Of a stretch of 64,000 nucleotides of DNA, positions 25,301 to 35,699 are shown one piece after another (the first letter of the stretch is position 1; each line of letters begins with the position of its first letter). The stretch lies in the NCBI GenBank assembly GCA_025024175.1, contig QCXZ01000064.1, positions 52,721,325-52,785,324 of the forward strand. The letters run 5' to 3'. The stretch is from Rhyzopertha dominica. Lineage: Eukaryota; Arthropoda; Insecta; Coleoptera; Bostrichidae. The position numbers and the translations under genes were made by a program. The notes under the pieces are model-generated. The model was not told where the DNA came from, did not search any database, and saw only the letters and a list, made by a program, of their open reading frames with translations.

Positions 25301-28300
25301 AGGTCAGGTCAGGTCAGCATGCTACCAGGTAAGTGTTAGAGTTCTAATTGTGTTTTTATTTTCTTATTGTTATAACCCTTTGGCTTTTAAACAGTAGCCT
25401 CCAAATCTGTGATTGTTAAAGTAAACAAATGTCTTGAACGTACTTTTGAATAATTTTCAATGGGAACATATCTTGAAATAACTCAAAAACAAACAATGAT
25501 ATCAAGACCCGGTTTTATTTAAAATGTAGGTATTTTATTCTCTATTCAATTTTTTAAGAAAATTGCGAAAACTTAACATTTCTTAAAAAGCGCCCTCTAG
25601 TTAGTGTACTAAGAAATAATTGGTGACAAAAAGTGCGATACAGCAGTTTCAAAATTATATTATTTACGAGAACCCCCATCCCTATGATTGGAGATACGAC
25701 AGAAAGTTAAAAACCAGCAGAACTAGTTGAGCTTTACTACGGGACAATGAAAGTGGTACCTAGTATTATAGGTATAATTAAAAAAAGCAGTTTTTTTCCA
25801 TTCGATATGTCAATTAAGCCATTTTGCACCCAGTTTAGAAACTTGCACTTATTTTCTAGCAATTTCTTTTGGCTTTTATAATAATTATTTTTTTCTCCAA
25901 AGCTTTTTTACTCATCTATAATTATAGAGATTCCCTGTTTCACCACCCACAGTGAGAAGCCCTCTGTAAGCACGCTTAAATCTGATTTAAGAGACATTAA
26001 GTGATTGTACTATAACTAATCCTAAATGACACAGAATTGTTGAAATAATTAACAAAATCTTTATGAGCGTTTATCGCTCTATCTAGAACCTGGAGCAACC
26101 TAGCGTATTACAAATACATATCTTTTTTACTTTAGCTTACATCTTCGATGTAATAGAAATAGAAAATTATAATTTTTGCATTAATTCCGTGTAAGGGTAC
26201 ATCCAAAACATTTTTGGAATGCCCTAGTTGTTCAGTGCGCATTTTATTACAACATACAGTAAGTCACATTCTCCCTTGACGTTTCGTTAGATATTCATAA
26301 AGGCCAAAGTTATTATAGAAGTTTGGTGCCCTTCTCGTCATGCTTTGGAGCTAGAAGGAATCGTGTATCGTTGGAGATGCCCGTAACCATGTTAACTAAC
26401 AATAAGCTGTTGCTCAAAGCGCCCTCCCAAAAGGTCTAATCCTCAAACGCCCATAATTCCTAAACTTAGGACGTACGTTACTCTTGAGACGCAAAGCAGG
26501 GGCAATGTTAATCAGTAAGTGTGGAGAAAAATGTGCTTGCAGTTTTAACTGTTTCATCAGTTCTCTAAGTAAACGGAACAGACCCGCAACTTTCGCATGA
26601 TTTTCAAGTACGATTAAAACGCTGTAAATTGGCAATTTCATAATTAGTGTGTAATACCTACGAGTTATACAATTAGAAAATATAAATCTCTTATGACCAT
26701 ATATGCTAAAGCTCATAAATAATGTAACGTCCTTTAGGAGTGGCTTCACCCAAAAGGTTTCGTTCATGCTAGAAAGAAAAATCGATAACGTTAAAACTTC
26801 TTATCTCAATTTTGTATCATTGCGTATTAAACATAAAACAAATTAGATAATTCTGAAAACAAGTTACCCGTTCTAGTCTGCTAGTCTACGAACTATTCTG
26901 TTTATTCGTAGATCTTACTGGAATTCCTAAAAATTATTATTAGCGACGGGGCGTGTTCATTCAGTCTGCAACCTACAATGGTACTTAGGGCTACATAATC
27001 GTTCTAAAAACTTGCAACAATTTGGAATTTCGTATAAGACAACAAAAGAACCTGTGGTTTTTGCCACAGGGCTTCATGTGTACCACCCATATTAGGCGCT
27101 ACCACTGACACCGCTGCATAAAGCTCGTGACTTAGAATGGTGTCCAGTCAGGTTGGACTTTTGTAGCCCAACGGTACCATCAATTCAGACAATATCAAAC
27201 TGCCCTTTATAACAAGACAGCGCCAGCCCATAAAACCGTAGACATTTTACAAGATGCTGGCCTAGAGTTTTCGAGTTAAGCTGTGAGATATCCTGTTTTA
27301 TCGTCAATATAAAGTGCATGTGATAGCATGGGCGGAAGACTTTGCTAATTGGCACAGCTACTTAAGACTGAAACAATTATGTGTTCGAGAGGCCTGGCAC
27401 CGCTTATGACAAGAAGCAATCGACCACTCGATTCAGTCTTATGGCTCGCCGATTTAGAGAGTCCTGCAATAACCGAGGCAAAGCAATACAGTCTTTTTTA
27501 TTTTCCTTTTCAATCTGAACCAAATTTTTGTTGCTACACAACGGCTAAACAAAATTAATGCAAAACACTTAAAAATAAATTCTTAGGGTTATTGTATTGC
27601 TATTCTCCATTGTTTTGGTTATTTATTAAGTTAGGTATACTAGCGATTATTTCTAAATTGTATATTACAATACTTTGCCATTCAAATCAGTGTTATAAGA
27701 ATAACGATAACAATTCAGAAAATTCGACAATACAATTAACCATTTTACGCGGGAATCCTACATCTACTGCTCTTCTACTAAGCATCAATGTAGCAAGGTC
27801 CAGTAATTTCAATCGGGTTGCTTTATTGATGTTGTTATAAATAGATAAACAGGCGGGCTATAGTGACAGCTCGATGGCCACGCCATCCAGTTCAGATCAC
27901 GTAGTAAGGGGGTAGGCTGAAGGTCACCACCAAGAACTCGCCTAAGAAGTGCCAAAGAAGTGTCGACAATGACGTTATTAGTCTAAATAACAATTCAAGT
28001 ACTTTGCAGTAACCAAAGGATATATAATATCATCTATGAAAATGGCACACAACACAGATCCTCAAGCGAAACATTTCCCCCAAGCCCGTGACATAAATTA
28101 TTAGAAAGCTATGACGACACCTCGGACGATACTACTCCAGAGGCGTCTATAAGGTAGACAACACTTGAGAGTGCTTTGCTGTAAAAAGTTATGGGTCTCG
28201 AAAATCCATATACCCTTCGAATCCAACCCCCCAAAAGACCAAAAAGACTCGATATTGGAAGAAATTCGTAGTTTAATTTGTGACATATTGCGGCGTTTCT

Positions 28301-28375
28301 TTTTCAGATGCCTGATAAGATAGTTCTTATTCTTTTTAGTTTAATTCTTAAGCTATAAGAAGAACGGTAGAACGA
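22366..28375. other. Giant intron, no recognised gene
   Basis: Starts with a short GA/GC-rich patch (22372-22415), otherwise AT-rich. A GC-richer block lies at about 23525-23925. A near-tandem run of gatatactgata-like units is at about 24180-24245. A minus-strand open frame at 26414-26767 (117 residues) has no motif I recognise and is probably chance. Confidence 0.3.
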
Positions 28376-28740
28376 TAGTACTGAAGGTTGCAGATCAAGT
28401 TACAGTCGCGAAATTGATGGCTTCATGAAGGTTTTCCAACAATTTATGGTTCTAGGTAAGACATAACAATAATTATTGGTACAGTAGGCTTGTGGTAACC
28501 TTTACAGTCTACTCCCTTGCACTTTGGAAGCTTTGNGTAGTAGGTACAACTAACGTTACTACTAATTAGTTTGTAAATTTTACCATTTCGGCAGGCTAAA
28601 AACATCTTTCAATTCATCATAGTACAATCATTTAGAAGATTTACTGTAGCTACAACCTCACCAATACGATCCTAAAAGTTATACGAAATCTGAGCTTTCT
28701 GCAACCTTAAAGTTGATTATCCCACAAAACACTACAGCCG
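28376..28740. mobile_element. Partial MITE, copy B of the cagggtttctataaatg family
   Basis: Shares gaaggttgcagatca near 28383 with copies A and D, and the segment from about 28480 (tacagtaggctt) to 28735 (cttaaagttgattatcccac) with copy C at about 45645-45890, including ggcaggctaaaaacatcttt. Neither inverted end is recognisable, so this copy has lost its termini. An ambiguous base is at 28536. Confidence 0.65.
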
Positions 28741-29446
28741 TGTAAATTGTAAAACAATAACTCGAAAAAGACACATAAATGCGTTTTTGTAACAAAGCAA
28801 TATCATCTCATACCAGGATGCTTTTATAAATGCAAGGGATTCTTGATCGACTATTTATTTATGATGTTTTACATACAACCATTTTTATACAGCTGTTCTC
28901 TTTGGAAAATGCATAATTAAAATATAATATTATGCATATATGCCGATATGTCCGTTTTTAATTTTCACTTGACCCTGCAGTTTATTTAGCCTGTCCGTCA
29001 AAGCAAATGTATGCAAATACAGACTAGAAACTGAAAATATCAGTACCAGTTAAAAATATGGTCGGTTATTGTGTGATATGGTATACAAGCATTTATTTTA
29101 CTAAGTTTGCTAAACTTTTACAACCACTCACAAGAACACCGTCAGCTTTCTGCATACCTACACCTGCAGGCAATGGTTGCTTCCAAAATGTAAAAATCTT
29201 TTTTGCACGCCACACAGAGCGAACATATCAGTGGAATGCTTTCTGCGCGACCAGCTGATCGCTCGAGCGCGCGGAAATATTAATTTGTGTCGTCATTACG
29301 ATCTTTGCCATCCGTCATGCTACAAGAATGGTCCTGTCAGATAGGGATTCGAAGTGACCCCGGTAGGTAAGGTTTCATCCTTTTTATAGTATTTTTTTTT
29401 GTTTGTTTGTGCCAAACTGAGGTGTAGGCAAGACTCAAGACACAAA

Positions 29447-29900
29447 ATATTAGCAAAAAAGCGTCACTTAAAGAAAACAGTTTTTCCTAAATATCTCCGA
29501 AAATACATTCAAATATATTCAAAAAAATGAAAACACCATCAGATAGGAAATAAAATTTCTCGCAAAAAGTGTTATATATTTATGCAAAATTTTGACATTT
29601 TCGAAATATTTCCAAAAAACGAATTTTGGAATTTTTAAAATTTTGATATATCGAAAAGCGTTCTTGCAATTTTTTGTTAAGTATAATTTTTCGAGTTATT
29701 TGAAAAAAAAAACCGATTTTAAGAATTTATGGTTTAATGCTAATATCACGAGAACCGTTTGTCTTAGAAAAAAATGTGTAGAGAGAGAAAATGCTCTAAA
29801 CCTGATTACTGATCGTATAGTGTTAAAAAATAAACGCGTAAATGTAATTTTTACAATTAGATGTGGAAGCATTGATTCCATTTACAGCGGTTTTTTGCAG
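29447..29900 (+). repeat. Repeat family X, 5'-truncated copy
   Basis: From atattagcaaaaaagcgtca to gatgtggaagcattgattcc and the following cagcggtttttt it matches the copies at 51447-52160 and 57452-58335. It lacks their first several hundred bases. It contains a 111-residue open frame that I regard as chance in a T-rich repeat. Confidence 0.75.
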
Positions 29901-31217
29901 TGCACCAAAAAGGTAATTGAAGCGTAGATAATTATCATTATTATTATAATAAACCACAAATAACGTAACTTATACATAAATAGATATAATAAGTGGTTTG
30001 CTTGGCGAATGTGGTTACACTTAATTAACCAAATACAGTGAAACTCACCACAACGGGTTTGTGTTCAGTATTCTATATATTTCTATAGTGTTTCCGCACA
30101 TGCACCAATATTAGCTAGTTCTGCTTTCCACGAGGCAAGAGCGATTCCTGGTCTGCTAGTTGGATGTTTGGTTACACCAAATGCAGCGCCGACGTTATAA
30201 AACAATTCCGCAGCCCATCCATTAATCTACCCTCAAATCCCACTTAATTAGAGTGGAAACGCAGTGTGACCACAGGTGCAGTAAAAGTAGAGCAAAAAAT
30301 TTATTTTCAGCAGCCAGAAAGCGCTCGGAAGCTGTTGGTCGTAGTTAAGCACTTAAAAACTATAATAAAAAGGATATAAAATTTATGGCGAGCCAAGAGA
30401 TAAGCGCCAGACTTTATGGGAGAGCTTCAAGGAAACAAATTGGACCTGGGATATGATAGAGACAATTACAGCGGTTCTTAATTGAAGTGAGTCACGCCCA
30501 TCCTTTGCGACATATTGAAGTTGGGCTACTTTTGCCGCTTCAAAATGTATATTGAGTGGCCCTTTTCCCTTTCTTCAATGCTGCAGTAGAACATATGCAT
30601 GTTTTTTATAATAATAGTAATTTCAGTATTGATTTTTGACTGTGTGATGTAACCCTTTTAGAAGTTCTACTAGAGTATGGTTCAAAATTCACCTTCACTT
30701 ATTGGACATATCGAATTCTGAGTCCTTTGTAACAGCCTGCTGTTAAAATGCAAACAGATGTAGGGAGAAGAAACAAAATTAGTGCAAATAGTCAGACACT
30801 ATAAGAAACAAATCATGCACAAAAATATCGGTTTGCCAAGATGCTGGTGCAGTTATTATGTCAACTTGAAAGACAGAGAAGGAACAGCTGAAAAATTACA
30901 GAAGTCTGCCAGCAACCAACAAGAGTCAAAACACGTTACAATTATATAGGCATAAATTTTTTAAATAGGTATAAGTAACCTATAAATTTTAGGACAGATT
31001 CACTTCTTTTGTTAATGCTTTTTTATGACTACTAATGTTTACCGTACCCATTTATTTTTTAATTTGTATCCTCCCTCTCTCTAATGTTTTAAAATCGTAT
31101 AAACTGTAATGATAGTTTACTGGAAACTGTGGACTCACACCAATGATTAATCTTTCCCATTGGCAAAATCACGTCCACGTTTCTTTATTCTATGAACAAG
31201 ACGACTAAACATTTTGC

Positions 31218-31248
<31 letters not shown>

Positions 31249-32626
31249 TATTATTATTATTATTATATTATTGTTAGTGACAAGGAAACAAATTGTCAAT
31301 TACCTATAAGTTCATGGGTGTCCAACCTCTGGTAAAATTGTGCAAGCATTTATTGGAAAGGATGTACTGTTCCGAAATGTATACATCCATTCGTTTGAAA
31401 GGCCACGTGAATACAATACCTACAGCCTACAGCTAGTGCGGAACTTTTAGGTAAAGTATCCCATTGTGTTTGGCTTTTGTTCAAACCATGTTCCCAGATT
31501 GACCGCTACTAGACCACTCGAGTGTGGAGTGTTTGAAATACAAGCAGTATACGTTTACATTTGACGATTGCAAACAGTAATAATAATACCGAACGTTTTC
31601 AGTTGATGGAGAGAGGTATTTTATTTTTCTTTTTTTTCGTTTAAGAGAAAATCGAAAATTAAAATTACTCACAGTATGCATTTAACGTCATGCTACTTTT
31701 AACAAATTTGTACACAGTATAACTGTTTCATAGCTTTTAAAGACAAACTGTACGGCTGTAATAACGGACAATTGTCGATTTTGTAATAAGTATATCATTT
31801 ACAGGCGTAACAAATTGGCAAATGTTAAATTAATATCTATCATCATCCGTATCTTTATAGGCTTACGTCTTTTCTGTTTTATATAAATATAGTCACGCAC
31901 AAACCCTATTATTGCGTAAACCACGCAATTCGGTTATTTTAAATATTGATTTGGTACAAGAGAATATTATTGATTGAAATTAATAAAGCGTCCTGTAGAA
32001 TAGTTGTAACAATGTCAAGCAAAAACGCTAAGGGTTTGTTTACTCCAATGCTTTACCAATGGTTCACAAAAAAAGAACAATCGTTGCAACTTCTTTTCAA
32101 TACTAGGAGGCGATGACAACCATAAAATCAGTTGCTGCCCTATCAGCGGGTTATATGCATACTGACTCGGAAATAAGATTGCCTAGTGAACTTACCTTAT
32201 TTGAATAAATTTTGGTACATATGTTTGCCTTTATTAAGCCTAAAAATGCAAAATTTTCAACCTTCCGTATGCCCTGCCTTTTGTGTTTTTTAACTACCTG
32301 AATTAAAATAACCTAGTTATAAGATGAATTACGCAAAGATCTAGTGTCTTCTCCAATTTGTTAAACAAATATAACGGGCAAAGCGTTTTTGGCCTGGTAC
32401 AAATGTTATAAAAATTAATTTTTACTGTTTCCCCATAGTTTTTAATTTTTATGACATATATACCGGGCAACGACATGGCCATTTAATGCCAGGGGAGACA
32501 ATGGATTTTTGCACAACTTATCTTATACTAAAACTCAACATAAAATATTCCTTTTTCAGGCATAGTAGTTTTTAGTTGCTCCTCTCATCAGGATTGGGGT
32601 TTTCTAATAAGGTATCACGTAAAAGG
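29901..32626. other. Giant intron, no recognised gene
   Basis: A GC-richer patch at about 30110-30290 and a palindromic microsatellite at 31218-31270 are the only notable points. No coding exon or element end seen. Confidence 0.3.
31218..31270. repeat. Palindromic (TAA)n-(TTA)n microsatellite
   Basis: About ten TAA units followed directly by about seven TTA units, so the tract is its own reverse complement over most of its length and could extrude a hairpin. Confidence 0.95.
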
Positions 32627-33190
32627 TCACAAAAAACGCCTACATCCTTCCTGGAATCCGGATGCTCTCCAGCTGCAATCAGGATCTTTGTGTAGGTACG
32701 TTTTTAGTTCTTCATTTCCTTTCTGTGAGGCGAGTAGTGTTTCGAAGTCGACTGGTATCTGCTTATTAGATCGATGGTAGAGAAGTCCTTTTTTCCACTC
32801 AATATTTGAGCGAAGTCTTCTATACATATGTCTGACTGTATAGCGGACCGAAGCGGTCCTAGCGTTTAACGCTGTGTAATCTCCGCATGGCCTCCATTCA
32901 TCTCCTTTCTGTTGGGTACGAAATCCAACGGTGAACACCGTTTTGAATGGTGTGGCGATTCCATCCACCATGATTTTAAACTCTTTTTTAGCTGTCTTCA
33001 GCTTGTCGGACGCCCGTCTGCTGCGTCTGCAATACACTGGGGGACTGGGCGTTGTCTCGAAGAGATGGCGTGTTGCAGAATTTGGAGAATCACCTGCCGT
33101 CTTCTGCGGCGTTTCCCGACTTCTTGACGTTACAGGGAGCTTGGCACTTGTTAGCCATTTTCCCATATTTTTTTCAAGTGTGAGCGACAT
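32627..33190 (-). pseudogene. Ty3/Gypsy pol remnant with internal deletion
   Basis: In this 187-residue open frame SATRHLFETTPSPPVYCRRS resembles the 'h.IeT.GPPv..r.R.l' stretch ahead of Gypsy RT. DKLKTAKKEF and then EWRPCGDYTALNART follow, the latter a close match to the RT motif 'WR.cgDYR.LN..T'. Soon after, at SNIEWKKGLLYHRSN and VDFETLLASQKGNEELKTYL, the sequence looks like the linker ahead of the integrase zinc domain. The RT catalytic YxDD block, RNase H and the start of that linker are therefore deleted in frame. The open frame begins at an internal Met and is not a functional protein. Confidence 0.72.
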
Positions 33191-33369
33191 CTCGAATGTG
33201 ATCTCCCTATGGTCGTTGGGCGCGTTTTCTTGTAATGATTCTCCTCCGTTACTCGCTCTAGCTCACTTTTCAGGACCTCGATATGTGCAGAGAGGCGGGC
33301 AATGACACTTGCCCGGTTAGATGCGGATCTTGGATTCATTTTTTGGGACGTCCTGGTGGGCATTTTCAA
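33151..33369 (-). CDS. Short basic coiled-coil-like ORF of the Gypsy element
   Basis: 72 codons. Residues about 20-45 (IARLSAHIEVLKSELERVTE) form heptad-like spacing of Leu/Ile that suggests a coiled coil; the tail is rich in Arg, Lys and Ser. It overlaps the end of the upstream membrane-type ORF by about 50 bp in another frame and runs into the pol remnant in a third. It may be what is left of a gag N-terminus. I do not recognise a named domain. Confidence 0.35.
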   Translation of the reverse strand: MKMPTRTSQKMNPRSASNRASVIARLSAHIEVLKSELERVTEENHYKKTRPTTIGRSHSRCRSHLKKIWENG

Positions 33370-33571
33370 CCTCCTTATTGATTCTGGCGTTGTACGCCTT
33401 CTTCCATTGGTGGTAGATAAACAATGCGGTACCCATACTTTCTAATATGACTAATGCGACTAGGAAGGTCTCGATTAGACTAAGAGTCGTAGTCGTTGCT
33501 GCGGCTGCTTTCGCATTACCGTTGGGGGACGGGGCTATCACCACCTCGTCCTTGCTGGTTGCGCTCCCCAT
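33317..33571 (-). CDS. Small ORF: N-myristoylation motif plus membrane segment
   Basis: 84 codons from the ATG at 33569-33571. The start MGSATSKDE fits the N-myristoylation consensus (Gly2, Thr/Ser at 5-6, Lys at 7). Residues 31-53 (LSLIETFLVALVILESMGTA and on) form one hydrophobic membrane segment, followed at once by basic residues (HQWKKAYNAR), so a membrane-anchored protein with a cytoplasmic tail is likely. It starts about 60 bp after the primer-binding site, where the first gene of an LTR element belongs. I recall similar small 'MG..xSK' plus membrane-segment ORFs near insect LTR elements, but have not verified this. Function unknown. The frame is open further upstream without an ATG. 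Confidence 0.5.
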   Translation of the reverse strand: MGSATSKDEVVIAPSPNGNAKAAAATTTTLSLIETFLVALVILESMGTALFIYHQWKKAYNARINKEVENAHQDVPKNESKIRI

Positions 33572-33630
33572 AGCCCGATTGCAGCGATCAAGGACATGAG
33601 CTTCCAGTTGGGGGTCACCAGTCAATAGTC

Positions 33631-33651
33631 CTGTTCACATCGGGGTCACCA
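33631..33651 (-). promoter_or_regulatory. Primer-binding site for tRNA-Trp (inferred)
   Basis: On the minus strand this reads TGGTGACCCCGATGTGAACAG. The 3' end of animal tRNA-Trp is complementary to TGGTGACCCCGACGTGA, so there is one mismatch in the first 17 bases. tRNA-Trp priming is the known habit of CsRn1-like Ty3/Gypsy elements. It fixes the inner end of the 5' LTR at 33652. Confidence 0.7.
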
Positions 33652-34995
33652 GTTATGGTCACCATTTTGTAAAGCGTAGAGGCGGAGGACTTGACGAAGA
33701 CGTGAAAAACATAGAAACACTAATGCGGGAATAATCAAGAAGGACTTACATTATCGCCCCCTTCATCCGTNGGTCATAACAATGCGGTCACTCCGGTGGT
33801 CAGACAAGGCGGTTTCACATACGCGCGGGAGATGCAAAAACAAAACATAAGTTACTCATCCGTTAAACTCAAACAGATACAGTTAAGACTCACAGAGGGG
33901 TTTTCACCCCAGGGCCTCATCCTGGTCCTGTCTATGGCTTCATCCCTGAGATTACATCTTTATCAATGGTGGTTATGAATACCTTGTTAGTTTTCTCTCT
34001 TCAACAACTAACTAGTGTCAACCTGAAATAGTAGAGGCTTCCCCGAACGCTCACCCTAAGGCCTATAGGGTCGCATTCCAATAGCCCGGATCGGGGGCAC
34101 CTAATAAGGCTACCCTCTCCACCAGAACTATGTCATTCGAGCAGCCCGCATTACCCCTCGGAATGCAAGTCACCCACTCGAAGGAACCACGGCTGTTAAC
34201 CGGGCACTCTGCGCTAGGGGTTTAAAACTGCCTGAGGCACATGATGGCCAAAGACCTTACTCTCACTGCCTGAGGCACATGATGGCCAAAGATCTTACTC
34301 TCACTGCCTGAGGCACATCATGGCCAAAGACCTTACTCTCACTGCCTGAGGCACATCATGGCCAAAGACCTCGCTCTCACTGAGCCAAAATCAAGAACAT
34401 ATCTCTCTGTCAAAAATGACACATCAATACTCATTGCCTACTTTTGCATCTCCTCGCGACGCTGATATTTCTCGCCAAAACAATTAATCGCACGCATACA
34501 CATTCGCTTCGATTTTAGTTTTTATCTTATTAACAGCGATTCTAAACATAGTCAGAAATTAATAAACGTACAAAAACACCTTTTATTTTAATAATAATGC
34601 AGATACAAAAATTGACATTTAACAGACGCCGGAAGGTTAAACACACTATGTATTACACACTACATGATTATTATTATCACAGAGCTGATTCTTAACGACT
34701 ATATACCGACTTACAGATTTACATGACTAACTTATGCTTAATTACATATATTTATTTATACTGCTAATTCATGCCATCGGTCTACTTTTCTATTTATTGT
34801 CTGGCCTACATTGCGTATTCATATAAACACGGATATGCAAGGTATGTGTTATGTCACATAATTGTATTTTCATGTTGACACGGTTCGCGAATCTTTCGTT
34901 CCTGTTTATCTTGCGATAGTAGGTCACTACAGTATCAGTTCACTTTAAATAATCACTTTGCCCTTATCGGTTGCTTTGCGTTATTTACTACCACA
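33652..34995 (-). mobile_element. Probable 5' LTR (or LTR plus untranslated part)
   Basis: The inner boundary is set by the primer-binding site. The outer boundary is a guess: reading the minus strand, TGTGGTAGTAAATAACGC begins at 34995 and would give the usual TG start. Inside are a TATA-like tract near 34750, AATAAA near 34590 (both on the minus strand) and four 38-bp repeats. No second LTR is present to confirm the ends, and part of this interval could be another element. An ambiguous base is at 33771. Confidence 0.35.
34228..34379. repeat. Tandem repeat, 4 units of 38 bp
   Basis: Units begin ctgcctgaggcacatgatgg and end tactctca. Units differ by one to three bases: gatgg changes to catgg in units 3-4, and the end reads ctcgctctca in unit 4. 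A broken fifth unit starts at 34380. It lies within the putative LTR of the Gypsy element. Confidence 0.95.
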
Positions 34996-35069
34996 ATACA
35001 AATACATATAACAAAACATTCGATGGTTTATTCCAATCGCTAGTATGTATTTATCTCAGTTTAGGTATA

Positions 35070-35699
35070 GAGGGTACGCCACCTAAAACTCCCCAGGCTC
35101 GTATTTTTTTTATAATTTTAGGTACAACCTTAAGTGATATGTGAAATTGAAGGTCTTTTTAAACTCTTTTTAAAATTGGGATAGTGGGCGTCCAAAAATA
35201 TTTGCAGATGATGTATTTCACAAATAAATTAAACTCTTTTTAAAATTGGGATAGCGGGCGTCCAAAAATATTTGCAGATGATGTATTTCACAAATAAAGC
35301 GAATGTTTGTAAATATTTCCTATTTTCAATGGATTTCAAATGATATTTTTTTATTATTAATTAAGTACACATAGGAATTTGGTATTATGTTTATTCGTTT
35401 TTATTGTTAAATTTACTTTTATTAGACAATTTAATTACTAAAGCTAAAGAAGTTGTAAATTCATAAAGAAGGCAAAACTCGGCATCAAGCTGTAAAGGCT
35501 ATAAACATATATTTACAAAAATTTACTTTATTTGTGGAATATCCTCATCTGCAAGTATCATTTTGGGGACCTAATATGCCATGATTTTTAAAGAATTTAA
35601 AAAACCTTTACTTTGACTATCACTTAGGGTTGTATTGAAAAAACAGTAAATAAAATAACGAAAAATACGAGCCTGAAGAGTTTTAGGTGGCGGACCCTG
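35070..35699. mobile_element. Long-armed MITE, 630 bp
   Basis: Left end gagggtacgccacctaaaac, right end the inverted form of cagggtccgccacctaaaac, flanked by TA on both sides (35068-35069 and 35700-35701). Inverted similarity continues inward to about 35306 and 35519: both arms contain ttgcagatgaggat-like and cacaaataaag segments. The left arm holds a 70-bp tandem duplication. No transposase. Tc1/mariner-type by the TA flanks. Confidence 0.88.
35159..35298. repeat. 70-bp tandem duplication
   Basis: Two copies in a row, 35159-35228 and 35229-35298, apart from a g/c change in the ggatag(t/c)gggcgt part. Present only in the left arm of the MITE, so it arose after or during formation of that arm. 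Confidence 0.95.

Larger units (their letters stand above)
32627..33651 (-). mobile_element. Ty3/Gypsy (CsRn1-like) element, internally deleted coding part
   Basis: The minus strand carries, in order, a tRNA-Trp-like primer-binding site, a small membrane-type ORF, a short basic coiled-coil-like ORF and a pol remnant. The pol remnant starts in the approach to reverse transcriptase and jumps to the region before integrase. Gag, protease, the RT active site, RNase H and the integrase core are all missing. No 3' LTR is seen below 32627. CsRn1-like placement is inferred from the primer site together with the pol motifs. Confidence 0.75.

Noticed and set aside
25295..25320. aggtcaggtcaggtcag short tandem run
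   Set aside because: Only three units of five bases; too short to mean anything.
26414..26767. 117-residue minus-strand open frame
   Set aside because: No motif, AT-rich codon use, no splice or element context; likely chance.
32560..32600. Minus-strand CCTGATGAGAGGAGC, another hammerhead-like start
   Set aside because: No GAAA with a complementary stem II follows.
33900..33925. Minus-strand GGATGAGGCCCTGGGGTGAAAA, hammerhead-like
   Set aside because: The first core bases are wrong (AGGATGA, not CTGATGA), the hairpin has a two-base loop, and no stem I complement is found.
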